A stretch of DNA of 64,000 nucleotides from Uloborus plumipes (GCA_038373865.1 JAXGGA010001094.1:46001-110000); one strand, 5' to 3'; shown: positions 36,687 to 48,809, counted from the stretch's first letter. Notes: generated by a model from the sequence alone, not told the origin. Made by a program: numbers and translations.

Positions 36687-37337
36687 CAGGGTGTCCACTC
36701 CAATCGTGGACCAATAGCTAATTTCTAAACCGTTAGAGATACGCATATAGTTTATTTAGGAAAAAATCTCCAAATTACGAAAGGAATTTTGGGTCTATTT
36801 AATGTTTTTCAAAAAATCAAATTTTGAAAGAGTTACGAAATTTAAATTTTTATACAGCCCCCCAGGCCTATTAATCATATTTAGTAAAACATTCTTGACA
36901 CTGTAACGTTTAAAACTAAAAAAAAATCACTCTTCTACCACAAAAATTGACCGAGTTATGACGTTTTGAAAAATCAAGATTTTGAAGGATTTCGCATACG
37001 GTCCCTTAAGCGATCTCTCGATGACGTCATGAAATAATGCAAAATCTTGATTTTTCAAAACGTCATAACTCGGTCAATTTTTGTGGTAGAGGAGTGATTT
37101 TTTTTTAGTTTTAAACGTTACAGTGTCAAGAATGTTTTACTAAATATGATTGATAGGACTGGGGGGCTGTATAAAAATTTAAATTTCGTAACTCTTTCAA
37201 AATTTGATTTTTTGAAAAACATTGAATAGACCCAAAATTTCTTTCATAATTTGGAGATTTTTTCCTAAATAAACTATATGCGTATCTCTAACGGTTTAGA
37301 AATTAGCTATTGGTCCACGATTGGAGTGGACACCCTG
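36687..37337. mobile_element. 650-bp palindromic foldback element, copy 2
   Basis: Nearly identical to 14736-15385 end to end, again flanked by TA and again centred on CGATGACGTCATG. A second full-length copy at an unrelated site proves this is a transposed unit and not a local inverted duplication. Confidence 0.88.
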
Positions 37338-38029
37338 TATATTTATTTTTCGGATCTCGAAAACGGCTCTAACGATTTCGATAAAATTTTGTATTTAGAT
37401 AGAGTTTCGGTTTCTGAGTTCAGCTACGTCGGCGTTTTTTCTGTAAAAACGTGTGTTTTCGTAAAAAAACCCGTTTTTGTGCCTTCATTAAGTAAGTTTG
37501 AGACGCTTTTCTTCGCCATTTTCTTTATGATTACTGTTATTGTTACTGTCTCATAGCAACCACGTTTAGTATACCAATGGATTTCATGTTTAATCACATC
37601 AGCGCAAGTTTAAATTTTATGGTATTTGGCAACGTTAAATTGTTATTGTTTTTGAAATGTTAAAGCAAGGCTTCATTAGATAAGTGTCTTATACAGACTG
37701 TTTCATTTATTCAAAAGCCATGGAATAAAAGCAGTGGTGATTGTCCACCGACATCTATTGAATTTTATGGTAACTTACATTATATAAAAATCAGATTACT
37801 TTTTACTTTTCAAGTGCGATTCCAAAATTGAGTATAAAAGTGTTATAGTTAGTTTTAAAATACTTTTTTTCCTCCTCAAGAGTGTTTAGTAAGATATTTC
37901 AGGTAAAAAATCATTAAATACGAAACTCAATTTTCTTAAAATATTAAGTTTCGAAACAAAATGACATCTAATATCTTTAGACAAGAAATTCTTGTATATA
38001 TATATTTCGGATCTCGAAAACGGCTCTAG

Positions 38030-38240
38030 CGATTTTTATAGTAATAACCTGTCAAACTGTTAATTTTACAGTAATAAACTGCAAAATTGCTACTTTTACA
38101 GTAACAAAGGGTAAAATCGCTAATTTTACAGTTTATTACCGTGCATTTCGCAGTTTTATACTGGAAACTCTGCTTCCAGTATTATACTGTTGCTTTTACA
38201 GTTTATTACAGCTACATTTTACGGCAATAAACTGAACTAG
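38030..38240. mobile_element. TACAGT-rich MITE (family A), rearranged fragment
   Basis: Units AATTTTACAGTAATAAACTG and the CTCTGCTTCCAGTATTATAC block, then a second left-type segment running outward. Confidence 0.55.
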
Positions 38241-38255
38241 CTGTCGTGGCCGTCA

Positions 38256-39457
38256 CGAAACTTTCTTCTATATCTATCTTATGAATTCCGGTTACAAAAT
38301 AAAATACGTACTCGCCCGAGTAATTGGAGACAGCTACAATTTCCCAATTATCGTAATAACCCTGCAAATGCAAAATCAATGAGCGAAATTGGAAATCATT
38401 GCAAAAGCCTTGTTTAGATTAATTGCAAACATTTTATTTGTTAGTAAAAAGAAATTGGCAACAGTTAAAAATTTCAAATCATTGAAAGTTTTCAGCTGTT
38501 TTAATAATTAAATAGCGTGAAAGCGATTTTTTAATGAATTAATTTTTCGCATTGTTGACTAAGCGCAAAAATCACCCCACCCTCCCCCTGGGGCGATTGG
38601 CGCCAAAATTTAATCGATGCTTGCTTCCATATTGGGTTAGTGTTATTCCAAATTTCATTCAAATCGCAGCAATATTTCCCGAGATACAGTAGGTGCAATG
38701 ACAAAATAAGCACTTTTGATTGCTCCACCCCCTTTGAGATATTGACACACAAATTGAATCAGCACCTGTACTCAATAGGGTCTACCTATGGACCAATTTT
38801 CGTTTGATTCCGCCGGTTACTTCCTGAGATATAGCAGTCACCCTCGCGCAGAACACGTGCGATTGCTCCACCCCCCTTCAAGATATTGACAAACAAATTG
38901 AATCAGCACCTGTACTCAGTAGGGTCTACCTATGGACCAATTTTCGTTTGATTCCGCCGGTTACTTCCTGAGATATAGCAGTCACCCCCGCGCAGAACAC
39001 GTGCGATTGCTCCACCCCCCTTCAAGATATTGACAAACAAATTAAATCAGCACTTGTACTCAGTTGGGTCTACCTATGGACCAATTTTCGTTTGATTCCG
39101 CCAGTTACTTTCTGAGATATAGCAATCACCCCCGCGCAGAACACGTGCGATTGCTCCACCCCCCTTGGAGGAATTCGCTAAACAAAGTCAGGTGCACCAG
39201 TTCACATGGTGGTACATATGTGCAAAAATTTTTGTTCGATTTCATTCAGTAGTTTTTGCTCTAGCGCGGCTTCAAAAACTGGTCACACACATACAGACTC
39301 ACACACACACACACAGACACACAGACAGACATTTTCCAAAAATGGTCGAAATGGACTCAGCGCACCTCAAAACGTGCAAATCCGTCAAAATTCGACATTC
39401 GAAAATTTTCATTGAACCAATACTTTCTTCTATATATTAGATATAGAAGAAAGTAAA
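38256..39457. mobile_element. Repeat with CTTTCTTCTATAT ends and an internal 144-bp tandem array
   Basis: ACTTTCTTCTATATCTATC at the left and an ACTTTCTTCTATATATTAGA palindrome (inverted AGAAGAAAGT) at the right. A tandem array with a 144-bp period lies at 38718-39150 and a (CA)n tract near 39290. A fragment of the left body recurs at 56575-56720. Confidence 0.6.
38718..39150 (+). repeat. 144-bp tandem repeat, three units
   Basis: GATTGCTCCACCCC recurs at about 38718, 38861, 39005 and 39149. Each unit contains GGGTCTACCTATGGACC and GAGATATAGCA, and differences are few. Confidence 0.85.
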
Positions 39458-39464
39458 AATGTCT

Positions 39465-39592
39465 AAATTTTCAGTAAGAAGCTATTGAATTGCTAGTTTT
39501 ACAGTTTATTACTGTGCATTTTACAGTTTTGAATTTGAGCCTTGGCTATCAGTATTATATTGTAACAACCACAGTGCATTTTTGGCAGTGTA
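39465..39592. mobile_element. TACAGT-rich MITE (family A), right half
   Basis: AATTGCTAGTTTTACAGTTT unit, the TTGGCTATCAGTATTATATT block and terminal TTTTTGGCAGTGTA. Confidence 0.6.
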
Positions 39593-39677
39593 TTGAAGCT
39601 ACATATTAATCCTATATCTCTTTAGCAGTAATGAACGCCCTAAATGAGTAATAACAACCTATATCAGCGATTTTCGG

Positions 39678-39901
39678 TTACACTCTCGGCAAAGATTTCT
39701 CTCCGTGTAAGTGCCCACGTAATATGTTCTCTGCCATAATACGCTTCCTGGAGGCATTTCTTCCACTCCCACGATAGTTAGAGGGCGAGATAACGCAGAT
39801 CACTCCATTAAGTCCGTAACTGATCTGCTCATTACTCAGGACACTTATCGTGACCAGGTCAATAATGGGTTTCTTCTTTTCCAGAACCCTTCCATGGAAG
39901 A
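39678..39901 (-). CDS. Candidate terminal exon of an unrecognised gene
   Basis: The minus strand shows a strong acceptor (TTTACTTTTCCTCCAG) followed by 74 codons with balanced composition, including VFHGRVLEKKKPIIDLVTIS, ISYGLNGVICVISPSNYRGS and RIMAENILRGHLHGEK, then TAA. Base composition is richer in GC than the flanks and it is not part of any repeat seen elsewhere in the window. No upstream partner exon on the minus strand was identified and the product was not recognised. Confidence 0.4.
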
Positions 39902-40091
39902 CTGGAGGAAAAGTAAACATTAGTTTACTTTTGCGATGCAGAGTCATAAAATATGACTCAATTTACTCATCTTAATAAGCGTATTGCTTTTGTAGTATAG
40001 AGCCGACAACACATATTTCGGAAACGCCAGTGTTATATAAAGCAAAGCTATCTGCGCCCGAAAGCATGATGAAAACTGTGCCATTACGCGT

Positions 40092-40322
40092 CTATACACT
40101 GTAAAAAATAAATGTTCTTACAGTATAATACAGCTAATTTTATACTAATAAACTAAAATTGCTACTTTTACTATACTAAAGTAGAAAATTTCTAACTTTA
40201 TAGTAAGAAACTGTTAAATTGCTAGTTTTACAGTTTATTACTGTGCATTTTACAGTTTTAAATTGGAACCTCGGCTGCTAGTATTATACTGTAAAAACAA
40301 TAGTTCATTTTTTGCAGTTTAT
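40092..40322. mobile_element. TACAGT-rich MITE (family A), short full copy
   Basis: Left end TATACACTGTAAAAAATAAA, right end inverse of AACTGCAAAAAATGAAC, internal AATTGCTAGTTTTACAG unit and CGGCTGCTAGTATTATAC block. Confidence 0.75.
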
Positions 40323-41864
40323 TGTCTGTCACCATGATTCAGGTACAGCAGTTTCATAAACATTTCAAAACGGTTGTCAACGTTGCGACAATTTTTCTAA
40401 AAATGTTTTGAAACGTCTAAATATTACGTGTGCTACCTGAAGAAAATACTCTAATCTGATATTTTTAAGATGCATTAAGCCGCTTTTAATGTTTTTTTTT
40501 TCGGCTTTCTTTTACTTTAACGTGGAAAAGGATTACGGAAAATTTCTAACTGGAACACCTTTTTACATTTAATTAAAGGAGTGATTTTTGTTTTAATTCT
40601 GGCATCTACTTTTGAGGAATAGTTTTTAAAGACTGAAGTTTTTTATTTGGTTATTAAATTTCGCATTAGGTAACACTACCTTGAAGTAATGTTTCTTTTT
40701 CAAAACTACTTAAACAAATCTATTGCGAAATCCAGCAATGGTTGTTTTCAATATTCATATTAATCAATGCCTTGCAAAACGTTGTTTTCAAAACTTAATT
40801 TACAATAGCGTCTAGATGTTTAAGGGACTACAAAGCACTAAAAATTGTTATGACTAAAAATGTACATATTTATTCATTAGCTCGTCTGAACAAAGAAAGT
40901 AGCAAAAAAAAAAAAAAAACTAATTTAATGATACTAATAATAAAAAACCATTGTTGTTGATGTTGCTCTAAAAATAAACAATAATACAAATACACCCAAA
41001 GAAACAAATAAAAAAATACTAGATGATTAGTAACTGTTACAAGTGCGTAGTTATATGAAAAACACATTAACAATTCATAATCAATTTATGTAAACCAACG
41101 TTTATTCGCAATTGCAAGACTACAAAACTAACAGCAAAAACTATTAGTGTTTTAATCGCAAAACAATAAACCATATCTTTACGACAAAATATTTTTATTT
41201 GCATCTTAATTGCTAGTTTATCTACATTCATAAAAAAAGCGTGGCATAAAACAGATAATAAGTCATACTTGAGAAAATTGCCAATTACGTATCAATATCT
41301 CCAAGATCATCCTTTGTTATTACCCTGATTAGCCAAAAAATAAAATAAACTTATGTCATTTTTCCTTTGCCTCTTTTTACCTTTCTTCCAAAGAACATAT
41401 TCAGTTGTCACGGTATTAATGACATTTTAAATCATAAAAAGAAGCTCTAAGTATCATTTATCAAAGGAAAGAAAACACATTTCTTTCGGATGGTGCATTA
41501 AAAGCAAATGGTGAAAGTAATTACAGGTCGTGATTTGCATGAAAGGAAGAAAAAATGCTCTTTTCAAAGGCAAAATAATGAGATATTAAATTTTGTTTCT
41601 GCGTAACGTTTAGCAGGACGGGAAAGCATCTTGCACCAATTTGGCAGACCTCTTCGTTTATTTAATGAGAAACGTTTTTGATGGGCTTTTCAGGCATTGG
41701 AGACTGAATACGCACTTCCGCCATTGGAAATGGGCATAATTAGAGTAAATTGTAAATCGGGTGGAATGTCTGCTCTTATGTGATCGAGATAAGATTTCAA
41801 AGTATAATTTAATATCACTGAAATGCTTCCCTGGTTTGCAGCAAATTTATTTTGGAAAATCGTT
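40323..41864. other. AT-rich intron-like DNA
   Basis: No gene. 41620-41790 is non-repetitive with balanced composition and contains GGGCATAATTAGAGTAAATTG. Confidence 0.4.
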
Positions 41865-42392
41865 TTAACCCATTAATGCCTAGTGTCTCTTTTTAGGGAC
41901 GGTCCAAAAAAGGGTCTGAATTTCCCCAAAATGAACATTTCAACCAAATAATAGTGTTCAATTACTACCCTGGTATTGTTTCAATTCGTTATTAACAGAT
42001 TGCAGCACATAACCATTGTAAAGTGTGTTCTGTAGCAGTTTTAATATGATCTTTATCAAAAATGACATCGTTCACCACAATCTCAAGAAAAAAATCTAAG
42101 TTTTCAAAGTTATTCCCAGCTTCCCAGTTTATGTTAATGGCTGATTTTATTTCTTCTTATAAAATGTCTTTTTAAATTTTATATCGTAGGCAGAAAAAAA
42201 AAAATTCAGTGAAAAAAGTATGTACTCTCTGGGGTCTGTCGTAACTTTTCAGGGACGATTTTTCTTTCCTTAATAAAAAAAAATATTTTTTGCATAGTAT
42301 TTTTTTTATTATTTTTCCTGTTCATTAAACACTGTTTGTAACCAGTATGCAAAATATCTTCGGAAAAATAATGTCAGGCATTAATGGGTTAA
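41865..42392. mobile_element. piggyBac-like MITE, copy 3
   Basis: TTAA flanks and CCCATTAATGCCTAGTG / inverse CCCATTAATGCCTGACA ends. Full length, same family as 34704-35215. Confidence 0.8.
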
Positions 42393-42619
42393 GGCTGTTT
42401 CCTGATCCTTTTTCTCAGCGCGTTGATTCATTAAAAACTGATGAGCTTGCCATTCAAACAGCCTAACTAGGTGTTTCGCGTACATGACATGCAGACGTAC
42501 ACAAACAGAGACATACAGACATTATATATATAAAAAAAATCCGTCGAATTAAGCGATTCTGGTATAGCCCAACTTTTTCAACAATAAGTAAATTTTAGAA
42601 ATTTTGATCTTTTAAAAAT

Positions 42620-42692
42620 ATTAATTCTTAAACTCATGCTTGAGTTTAAGAATTAATAACTCGAGTTACGCACCGTTGCTGCGTAACTCGAG
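42620..42692. repeat. Two adjacent perfect hairpins
   Basis: First hairpin: 17-bp arms (42620-42636 / 42641-42657, ATTAATTCTTAAACTCA) with a 4-base loop. Second: 13-bp arms (42660-42672 / 42680-42692, CTCGAGTTACGCA) with a 7-base loop. Only two bases separate them. Confidence 0.9.
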
Positions 42693-44239
42693 CTTTAATT
42701 AAATCAACCACTTATAAAATGTTTCCAAAAATGTATGTTTCCTTTTTTTGCATTAAATTTTCCTACTATTTTTTTAAAAAAATTGTTCATTACTTTTTAT
42801 GTATCCCAAACTCTTAAGTTCAAAGAAGTAAGAGTTTCGCGCACTTTATTTAAAGTTTCTAAAATAAAAGTGGCGTATTTCTGGCATCGGAACTTTTCAC
42901 TTTCTTCAGCACATCCTCTACAACTTAGGGGCGACAAATTGAATTCAGTTTTCAATAAAGGGAAGAATTTGTTTCATAATTGGATGAAGCGAAGATAGGA
43001 GGTTGAATCATTTGATTAAATCCCCCCTCCCTCTCCCCTCTTTCTCTCTCTCTCTCTCTCCCTTTATGAGCAGAATTATGTTCTCGAGGTACGAGTGTTG
43101 AAACTTCTTTTCTTTAGAATACGTCGAAATTCCAGTTTTTCAAAATGTTTAAAAATCTACATATTTAGCTCTCACTGAGTTTTAAACTCAGCAATCGATG
43201 AAGGGCAGCATTAAATAAAAGATTATTTGGGCATAAGACAGTTTCCAAAAATATCGGAAATCTGACAACACTTTATTCTATTGTTCCGATTGAAACTTAT
43301 TAATTCCTCTCATTTCTTGGCTACAAAGTTTCTTTTTCATAAGATTATCGTGTATACTGAAAAGTTCAAACGGGTTTATTTAAAGATAAAAATAAAAAAG
43401 AAATATACTTAAAGAGTAAATATAAGAGAAAAACCACTTTAAGAGAATATGCGTTACTTTCAAAGAGATAAAAGCAAAACGGTAAAATACGAATTCATCT
43501 TTGATTAAAATGAAAAATAAAAACGCATACTGATTCAAAATCAAGAAAAAGATCTGAAATTTTTTCTTTTTAAGGTAAAATGACGTTAAAAGCAAGATCA
43601 AATCTTCGTTAAAAATTTAAAGGATATATTTTATGAATATAATATCAAATGTTTGATTTGGATAAAGTGCTTAAGCACTGGATAATTACCTAAACATTAT
43701 AATTGCTGAACCTAGGGCAATTTTTACTTTTTGTCCCTTGATTGAGGAAAATTGAATTATTAATGATAAAAATTTCGTAATTTGGTAACTGGATGTTCAG
43801 GAAACAATGATAATTATAGAAATATGAATTCTAAATGAATTACTTGCAGTAAGTAAAAGCCCAATCAGAGAAAAAAAGAACGATATTAAAGAAAAATATC
43901 TCAAGCCATTTATTGATTATAGATCTTCTTTAAAACAAAGGAGGAAAATTTGACGTGTTTTTGGTTCATTATCAAAAATGAGTACTCTTATTTTTTCTAT
44001 AACTATATTTCGTTATTCAAAATGAGCTGAAGTGAAAAATGATCGAAATAATAATAATAGTCTAAGCTTCTGCTATCGATTCTGATGCGTTCTTTCTTGT
44101 CCGGTGCTGAGGTATTACATATTCGATGAATTTTTTCTTATCTTTTCGGTTTTAACTTGGCAGTTTACTGAATTTCTCGTTCTACTGTTTCAGTGATTTG
44201 AACTTCTGCCATTTGCTTTTCTTTCTACGGCGTTTTTAT
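42693..44239. other. AT-rich intron-like DNA
   Basis: Only the (TC)n tract stands out. Confidence 0.5.
43031..43061 (+). repeat. (TC)n microsatellite
   Basis: CTTTCTCTCTCTCTCTCTC tract next to C-rich DNA. Confidence 0.9.
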
Positions 44240-44267
44240 GTTTTTCGTTTTATTCTCTCTCTTGCAG

Positions 44268-44399
44268 TCTAAAGACGATAGAGATCAGTCTGTTCAGTTG
44301 GAATTGTTCCAAAAACCTGGATTTGTTTCTAGGTCTGTATTTGACGATTGTCGTAAAGAACTTTCGTCGCTGCGGTTTGAAGCCATTGAGAGGGAATAA
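44268..44399 (+). CDS. Candidate short terminal exon
   Basis: A long pyrimidine tract and TTGCAG acceptor (44240-44267) precede 43 codons (SKDDRDQSVQLELFQKPGF, then FDDCRKELSSLRFEAIERE) and a stop at 44397. The peptide is charged and protein-like. The stop overlaps an AATAAA word. Downstream CpG-rich DNA with CACGTG and TACGTCAC words may be a separate regulatory area. It could belong to an unknown + strand gene; phase and partner are unknown. Confidence 0.35.
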   Translation, partial: SKDDRDQSVQLELFQKPGFVSRSVFDDCRKELSSLRFEAIERE

Positions 44400-45400
44400 A
44401 GGTGGAGTTAGCAAAGTGTTCAAAGGGTTCCCTTCGCCCTACGTCACAGAGCACGTGTCAGCCATTATAACGATGTGAAACAACATAGTGTTAACGTTAA
44501 AAGCATTACTGATGCACTGTTAGCATTCGGTATAAAATTACGTACCGCGTTGTATATGGATGCAATAACGTTGGAACTTAAGTCGAGTGCAAAACGAAGT
44601 CATTTTTCAGGTTTTCTCTAAAAAACAAGTATCAGTTAGAAAAAATTACAGTAAAATATAGCTTAACTAATCTAACTCCAGGAAGAGTACAAATGTATGT
44701 GAACAAAGCGGCCATCATGGGCGACACGTGACATTGGGGTACGGCCCTCTAGCGGTGAAGGGACGCCATTCTTGAAACACAGATCGCAGGCCACGTGACA
44801 TATTCCAAAGTGAAAGATTGGAAGAGATCTGTTTTTCTTCACTTGTTTTACGCTTGATGTCCGATTCTTGGACATAAAGAAATTTTAGACCTACTCGCAT
44901 CGACATTTTATGGTCGCCCGATTTTATCGTTTAGTTTTCGTTTCCTCTTGTAGAAGGAACTTAGATCGATACTCTCCGTTTTACGATCCGAAATATGCTT
45001 TATAAGCTACGTAGTGAGCGGAAAACTTCATACCCCTAATGTAGCGAACGATCGCATAAAGCTCACATAAATATTATATTCGAAACACCTGCAAGGCGAA
45101 GTGGTGCAATTGCTAAAATTAAAATTTGGAGATAACTTGCACGGATGGTATAGCCCAAGAGCTACAAACGTCAAAAAAAACAAGAATTTTAAGACGTCTG
45201 GATCTTTAATACATATCTTTTGCTGTGATCTTCTAAACTGCATGAGGGGTGTCCGGCGGTCGAGAGTGGTGGCTTTTTTATTGCGCATCTCATTTTTTCA
45301 GGAAAAAAGAGTGATTTCTATGATACTTTAGGGCGATTCCACTTCAAATCAATCATAAGAAAAAGTTTTTAACCCCACCATTTCCGATTTTAACCAATTT

Positions 45401-46171
45401 TTACTTCCTTTTACGTAGTAAAGGAAGTATTGTGATCGCGAAAAAAAAATTCACTCAAATTTGGGTCTAAGTTTGGATTTTGTTCACTCCCGAATGAATG
45501 TTGAGCAGTTTTTTCGACCTGTCAGCACGTGCATATGTACCTACCAACAAAAAACCAGCCGAAAAATCCTTTTCAACCACCCCTGAGTTAATTACGACGA
45601 GTTTTCTCGTGACGTCTGTATGTACGTATGTATGTGCGTATGTATGTATGTCGCATAACTCAAAAACTATATGCCGTAGAAGCTTCTAGTTTGGTATGTA
45701 GGCTCTGAGGAGGGGGGTCTAGTTGTGCACCTCTCCTTGTGGTTGCATTCGAATGTTCCTAAGGGGATGTTTTACCCTTTTTTTTTGGATAAATCAGTGT
45801 TAATCTCAATGCAGAATTTCGTGACATGAATTGGCGCGACCATTTGTCAAAATATCGGCAAGCTTTTGGTCGCCAACTGTTTAACGCCAACTTCGTGACA
45901 AATTTGGCAAAAAAAAATATTTTTTGAATTTGCGTTCAATTTGGCGCTATTGGCGATATTTTGAAAAAAAATCCAACGGATTAGGTTACAATAGGCGATA
46001 TTTAGAAAATTTATCATTGTAAAACATTTTTTACATTGTTTCGTGGCAGAGTAGTGGTGTAAATGCTTGAATTGTTATCTTGCTCACTCCAAGCACTATT
46101 TTAACACTTAAGGCATCTACTAAGAAATTTACACGTAAAAGGAAGTAGTGTGGGATCCATACCGGATATTT
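45401..46171 (+). mobile_element. 770-bp dispersed repeat (family B), copy 1
   Basis: Begins ACTTCCTTTTACGTAGTAAA, a small palindrome, and ends ACGTAAAAGGAAGTAGTG plus a GGATCCATACC word. A GTATGTACGTATGTATG tract lies at about 45615 and a region rich in GGCGA/TCGCC at 45830-45960. No protein frame is conserved between copies. Confidence 0.75.
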
Positions 46172-46919
46172 TTGTGAATGACGTATATGAAGAGCGAAGT
46201 CAATTTTTAAACCAATTTATAAATTTCTACTTCAAAAGTTGTACAAAATACAAAACTGTTAAAACATGTAGAAAGTACGCAAAAAAGTCTTCACATGCAA
46301 GTTACTGTAACTTTTTTTTCTAATTATAGTTGGATGAAAATTAAATAAGCATTAGAAAGGTTAAAAATTGAGTTTTCAATTGATACATTACATGTCTTTC
46401 TTGCGACTCGTTTAAGCTTCTAATTGCCCCAAAATGGTTTAAAAATTACCATTTTTACCAGCAAAAACGTTATGCGCAGTAAAAAATGTTACCCCTTAGG
46501 CCATTCTTTTAACTTTTTCCAAAATAATGCTTTGGAATTTTTGCCATATTTACAGAAAATATAAGTACCTAAAGAGGTTTCTGATTATGCTTTTTTTTTT
46601 TTATTTTTGTTTTGCTTCACATTTAGCAATACAGACATCTTGTTCTTTGGCAGTCCAATATAAGCGGTTTTCACCTGCAGTATTCGTGTTAAAGCCATAT
46701 TAATTAATCTGACAAACGCATTTCTTAAAAATAACTTTCAATGTTTTTAAAACATACCTTTAATGTGCTACAGCACTTGTGTTTTACCCACAAAAGCAAA
46801 TAATTTCTGTATTGAAGATAATAAAACACACACATTTTTCAGTGCGTTATAACTTCTCAGAATTCGCAGTGCTCAGTTGAAAACTTGTCTTTGAAGTAAA
46901 ACCGAGTAGCTCAGACATC

Positions 46920-48163
46920 CTAGCTATCAACATTTATTTCTTCATCGACTTCTTCATCAAATACCTTGACTGAACAGTCAACTTCTACTATTTTCATACA
47001 GTGCTCATTGTCGTCAATCGCAATTACTTCAGCAGAACTCTCCTTCAAAACTGCGTTCTCCTCGTTGTCTCGAGTTGAAATAGCACCTGACGAAATAGAA
47101 AGCATACTTTTTCTCGCAACTTCTGCCGTATCTTGTTCATGAGCTGAGTTCACTGTATAGTTGGTTGGAGGTTGAGAAGTCTGTTCATAAACTTGATCTT
47201 TACTTGGCGGTCGCAGAAAACGCAGATCCCGGAAAGAAGGGAGCATATATGGGAATGTACTACCGGATGGATCCAGCATTCTTGAAGATTGAAGCATGTA
47301 CGGAGGCATTCTCACGTCGCATGAACTACCGGATGTACCCAGCATTCTTGAAGATTGAGGCATGTACGGGGGCATTCTCACGTCATATGTACAAGTAGAA
47401 GAATCAAGCATTCTTGAAGATTGAGGCATGTATGGAGGCATTCTCACGTCGTATGTACAACCAGATGGATCCAGCATTATTGAAGATTGAGGCATGTACG
47501 GAGACATTCTACCAGATGGATCCAGCATTCTTGAAGATTGAGGCATGTACGGAGGTAATCTCACGTCGTAAGTACTACCGGATGGATCCAGCATTCTTGA
47601 AGATTGAGGCATGTATGAAGGTAATCTCACGTCGTAAGTACAACCGGATGGATCTAGCATTCTTGAAGATTGAGGCATTCTTACATCGTAAATATTCTGA
47701 CCCCCATGCGAGGACGGAATGGAATATGTGCTTCGGAGACCATCGTAGTAAGATTGAGGAAGCTCGAATCTGGAATACGCATTGTTGAGGAAGAATGGAT
47801 GGAATCGAGGTAGAGGCTGCCTGTGGACAGGTGGCCAGACCATGTGCGCATAATCTGATGTGTCTTGTTGGCCCAACCCTGGCAAAGGGCCTGGTCGACG
47901 GCCAGGGCGAAATCTTGTTCTCTCTGGGAATGGATTGCTCTTGAAATAACAGGAGGGATCGATGTCTTGATCAGGTTCCATTGTGGCTCTATTTCCATCT
48001 CCCTGACACGTATTTGTACAACCTTCGCAACACTCGAGCTGCCGTTCTTCCGAAATCGTTTCCAAAGGAGTGTTCTGAAGAGAGTTTTCTTCACTCCCGA
48101 AGAAACTCGGATTGTTGGGAACATAACCTGGACTGCTGAGTTCTTCCCTTTTGGCGCTCCAAA
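46920..48163 (-). CDS. HMG-box protein, exon 3 (repeat domain and acidic C-terminus)
   Basis: Last coding exon. The acceptor CATTCTAG|TT at 48163 continues exon 2 in frame; a second acceptor GTCCAG|GTTATG at 48127 is also frame-compatible. The product has a Cys-rich piece (ECCEGCTNTCQ), a Pro/Arg-rich piece (RFRPGRRPGPLPGLGQQ), then about seven tandem copies of a roughly 22-residue unit based on MPQSSRMLDPSGSTYDVR (47235-47678), and an acidic tail (FDEEVDEEINVDS) before TAG. Total coding length for 51467-51212, 49040-48810 and 48163-46920 is 1731 nt (577 codons). A minus-strand AATAAA lies about 315 bases past the stop (46600-46605). The acidic tail and Tyr/Pro/Ser-rich repeats suggest a transactivation or interaction domain. 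No homologue of the repeat domain was recognised. Confidence 0.75.
47235..47678 (-). repeat. 66-bp coding minisatellite in the HMG gene
   Basis: Tandem units encode MPQSSRMLDPSG followed by xTYDVRxPPY. Most are 22 codons; two are shortened to 17 codons (ending GRMSPY and STFPY). Unit-to-unit differences are mainly single substitutions, so the array is young or homogenised. The opposite strand is also largely open across the array (DPAFLKIEACTE-type repeats), a by-product of unit length being a multiple of three. Confidence 0.9.
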
Positions 48164-48809
48164 CTAGAATGGGATGTAATTGAACAGGAAATTACTAATG
48201 GAACTGAGGAACAACAGAGAGCTTTAGAAGGAAAAGTGACGTAACTCTAAATTTTTGAAACAGTTAAGTTTTGATATTTAACAGTATCACAAAACCTTAA
48301 AGCATACGGGTGATACAGCGGTGTAGTTGTGTTTCGACTTATGGTCGCAAGAGCATAGTTTGAAAGAAGAATGACGTAATTGATTAGGGTTTAAGAATTT
48401 ACAATGCTTCATTCCAAGTCTGATTACATAAAAAATAGTGTGCTGTACATACATACACCCCGGTCACTATTTTCAGTCCCTTAATTTATTTTACAATGAG
48501 TATTTCAAATGTATTTTGTTCTTTCTTTTGGTCTCTTGTAAATTTCAGTTTCAGCAGTTGCCTTTTAATTATATTCTTTTAGAACAACGCAACCGAAATT
48601 TTTAAGTGATATATATCCAATGATATAGACAAATCAACTTGTATTGCCTCGCGTATTAAAACAAATGAGTAACCTTTAAAAAAACAAAAACATAAAAGAA
48701 ACATATTCTAGCATACTTTATGGAACTGAAAAAAAAAGCATTAATATTAAGTAGAGGAAAAACAAAACAAATTACTTGTGTTTTGTTCCTCTTCTTGAGT
48801 TTCATTTAC

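Noticed and set aside
45498..45689. Plus frame in family B repeat, and minus frames at 53889 and 59426
   Set aside because: They arise from the GTATGTAC tract of the repeat and are not conserved as proteins between copies.
47165..47788. Two plus-strand frames with DPAFLKIEACTE repeats
   Set aside because: Antisense shadow of the 66-bp coding repeat; the minus frame has the splice sites, acidic tail and HMG partner exons.
47681..48124. 147-codon minus frame overlapping HMG exon 3
   Set aside because: Alternative frame of the same exon; it does not continue the HMG reading frame with the phase-1 donor and lacks the repeat domain and acidic end.
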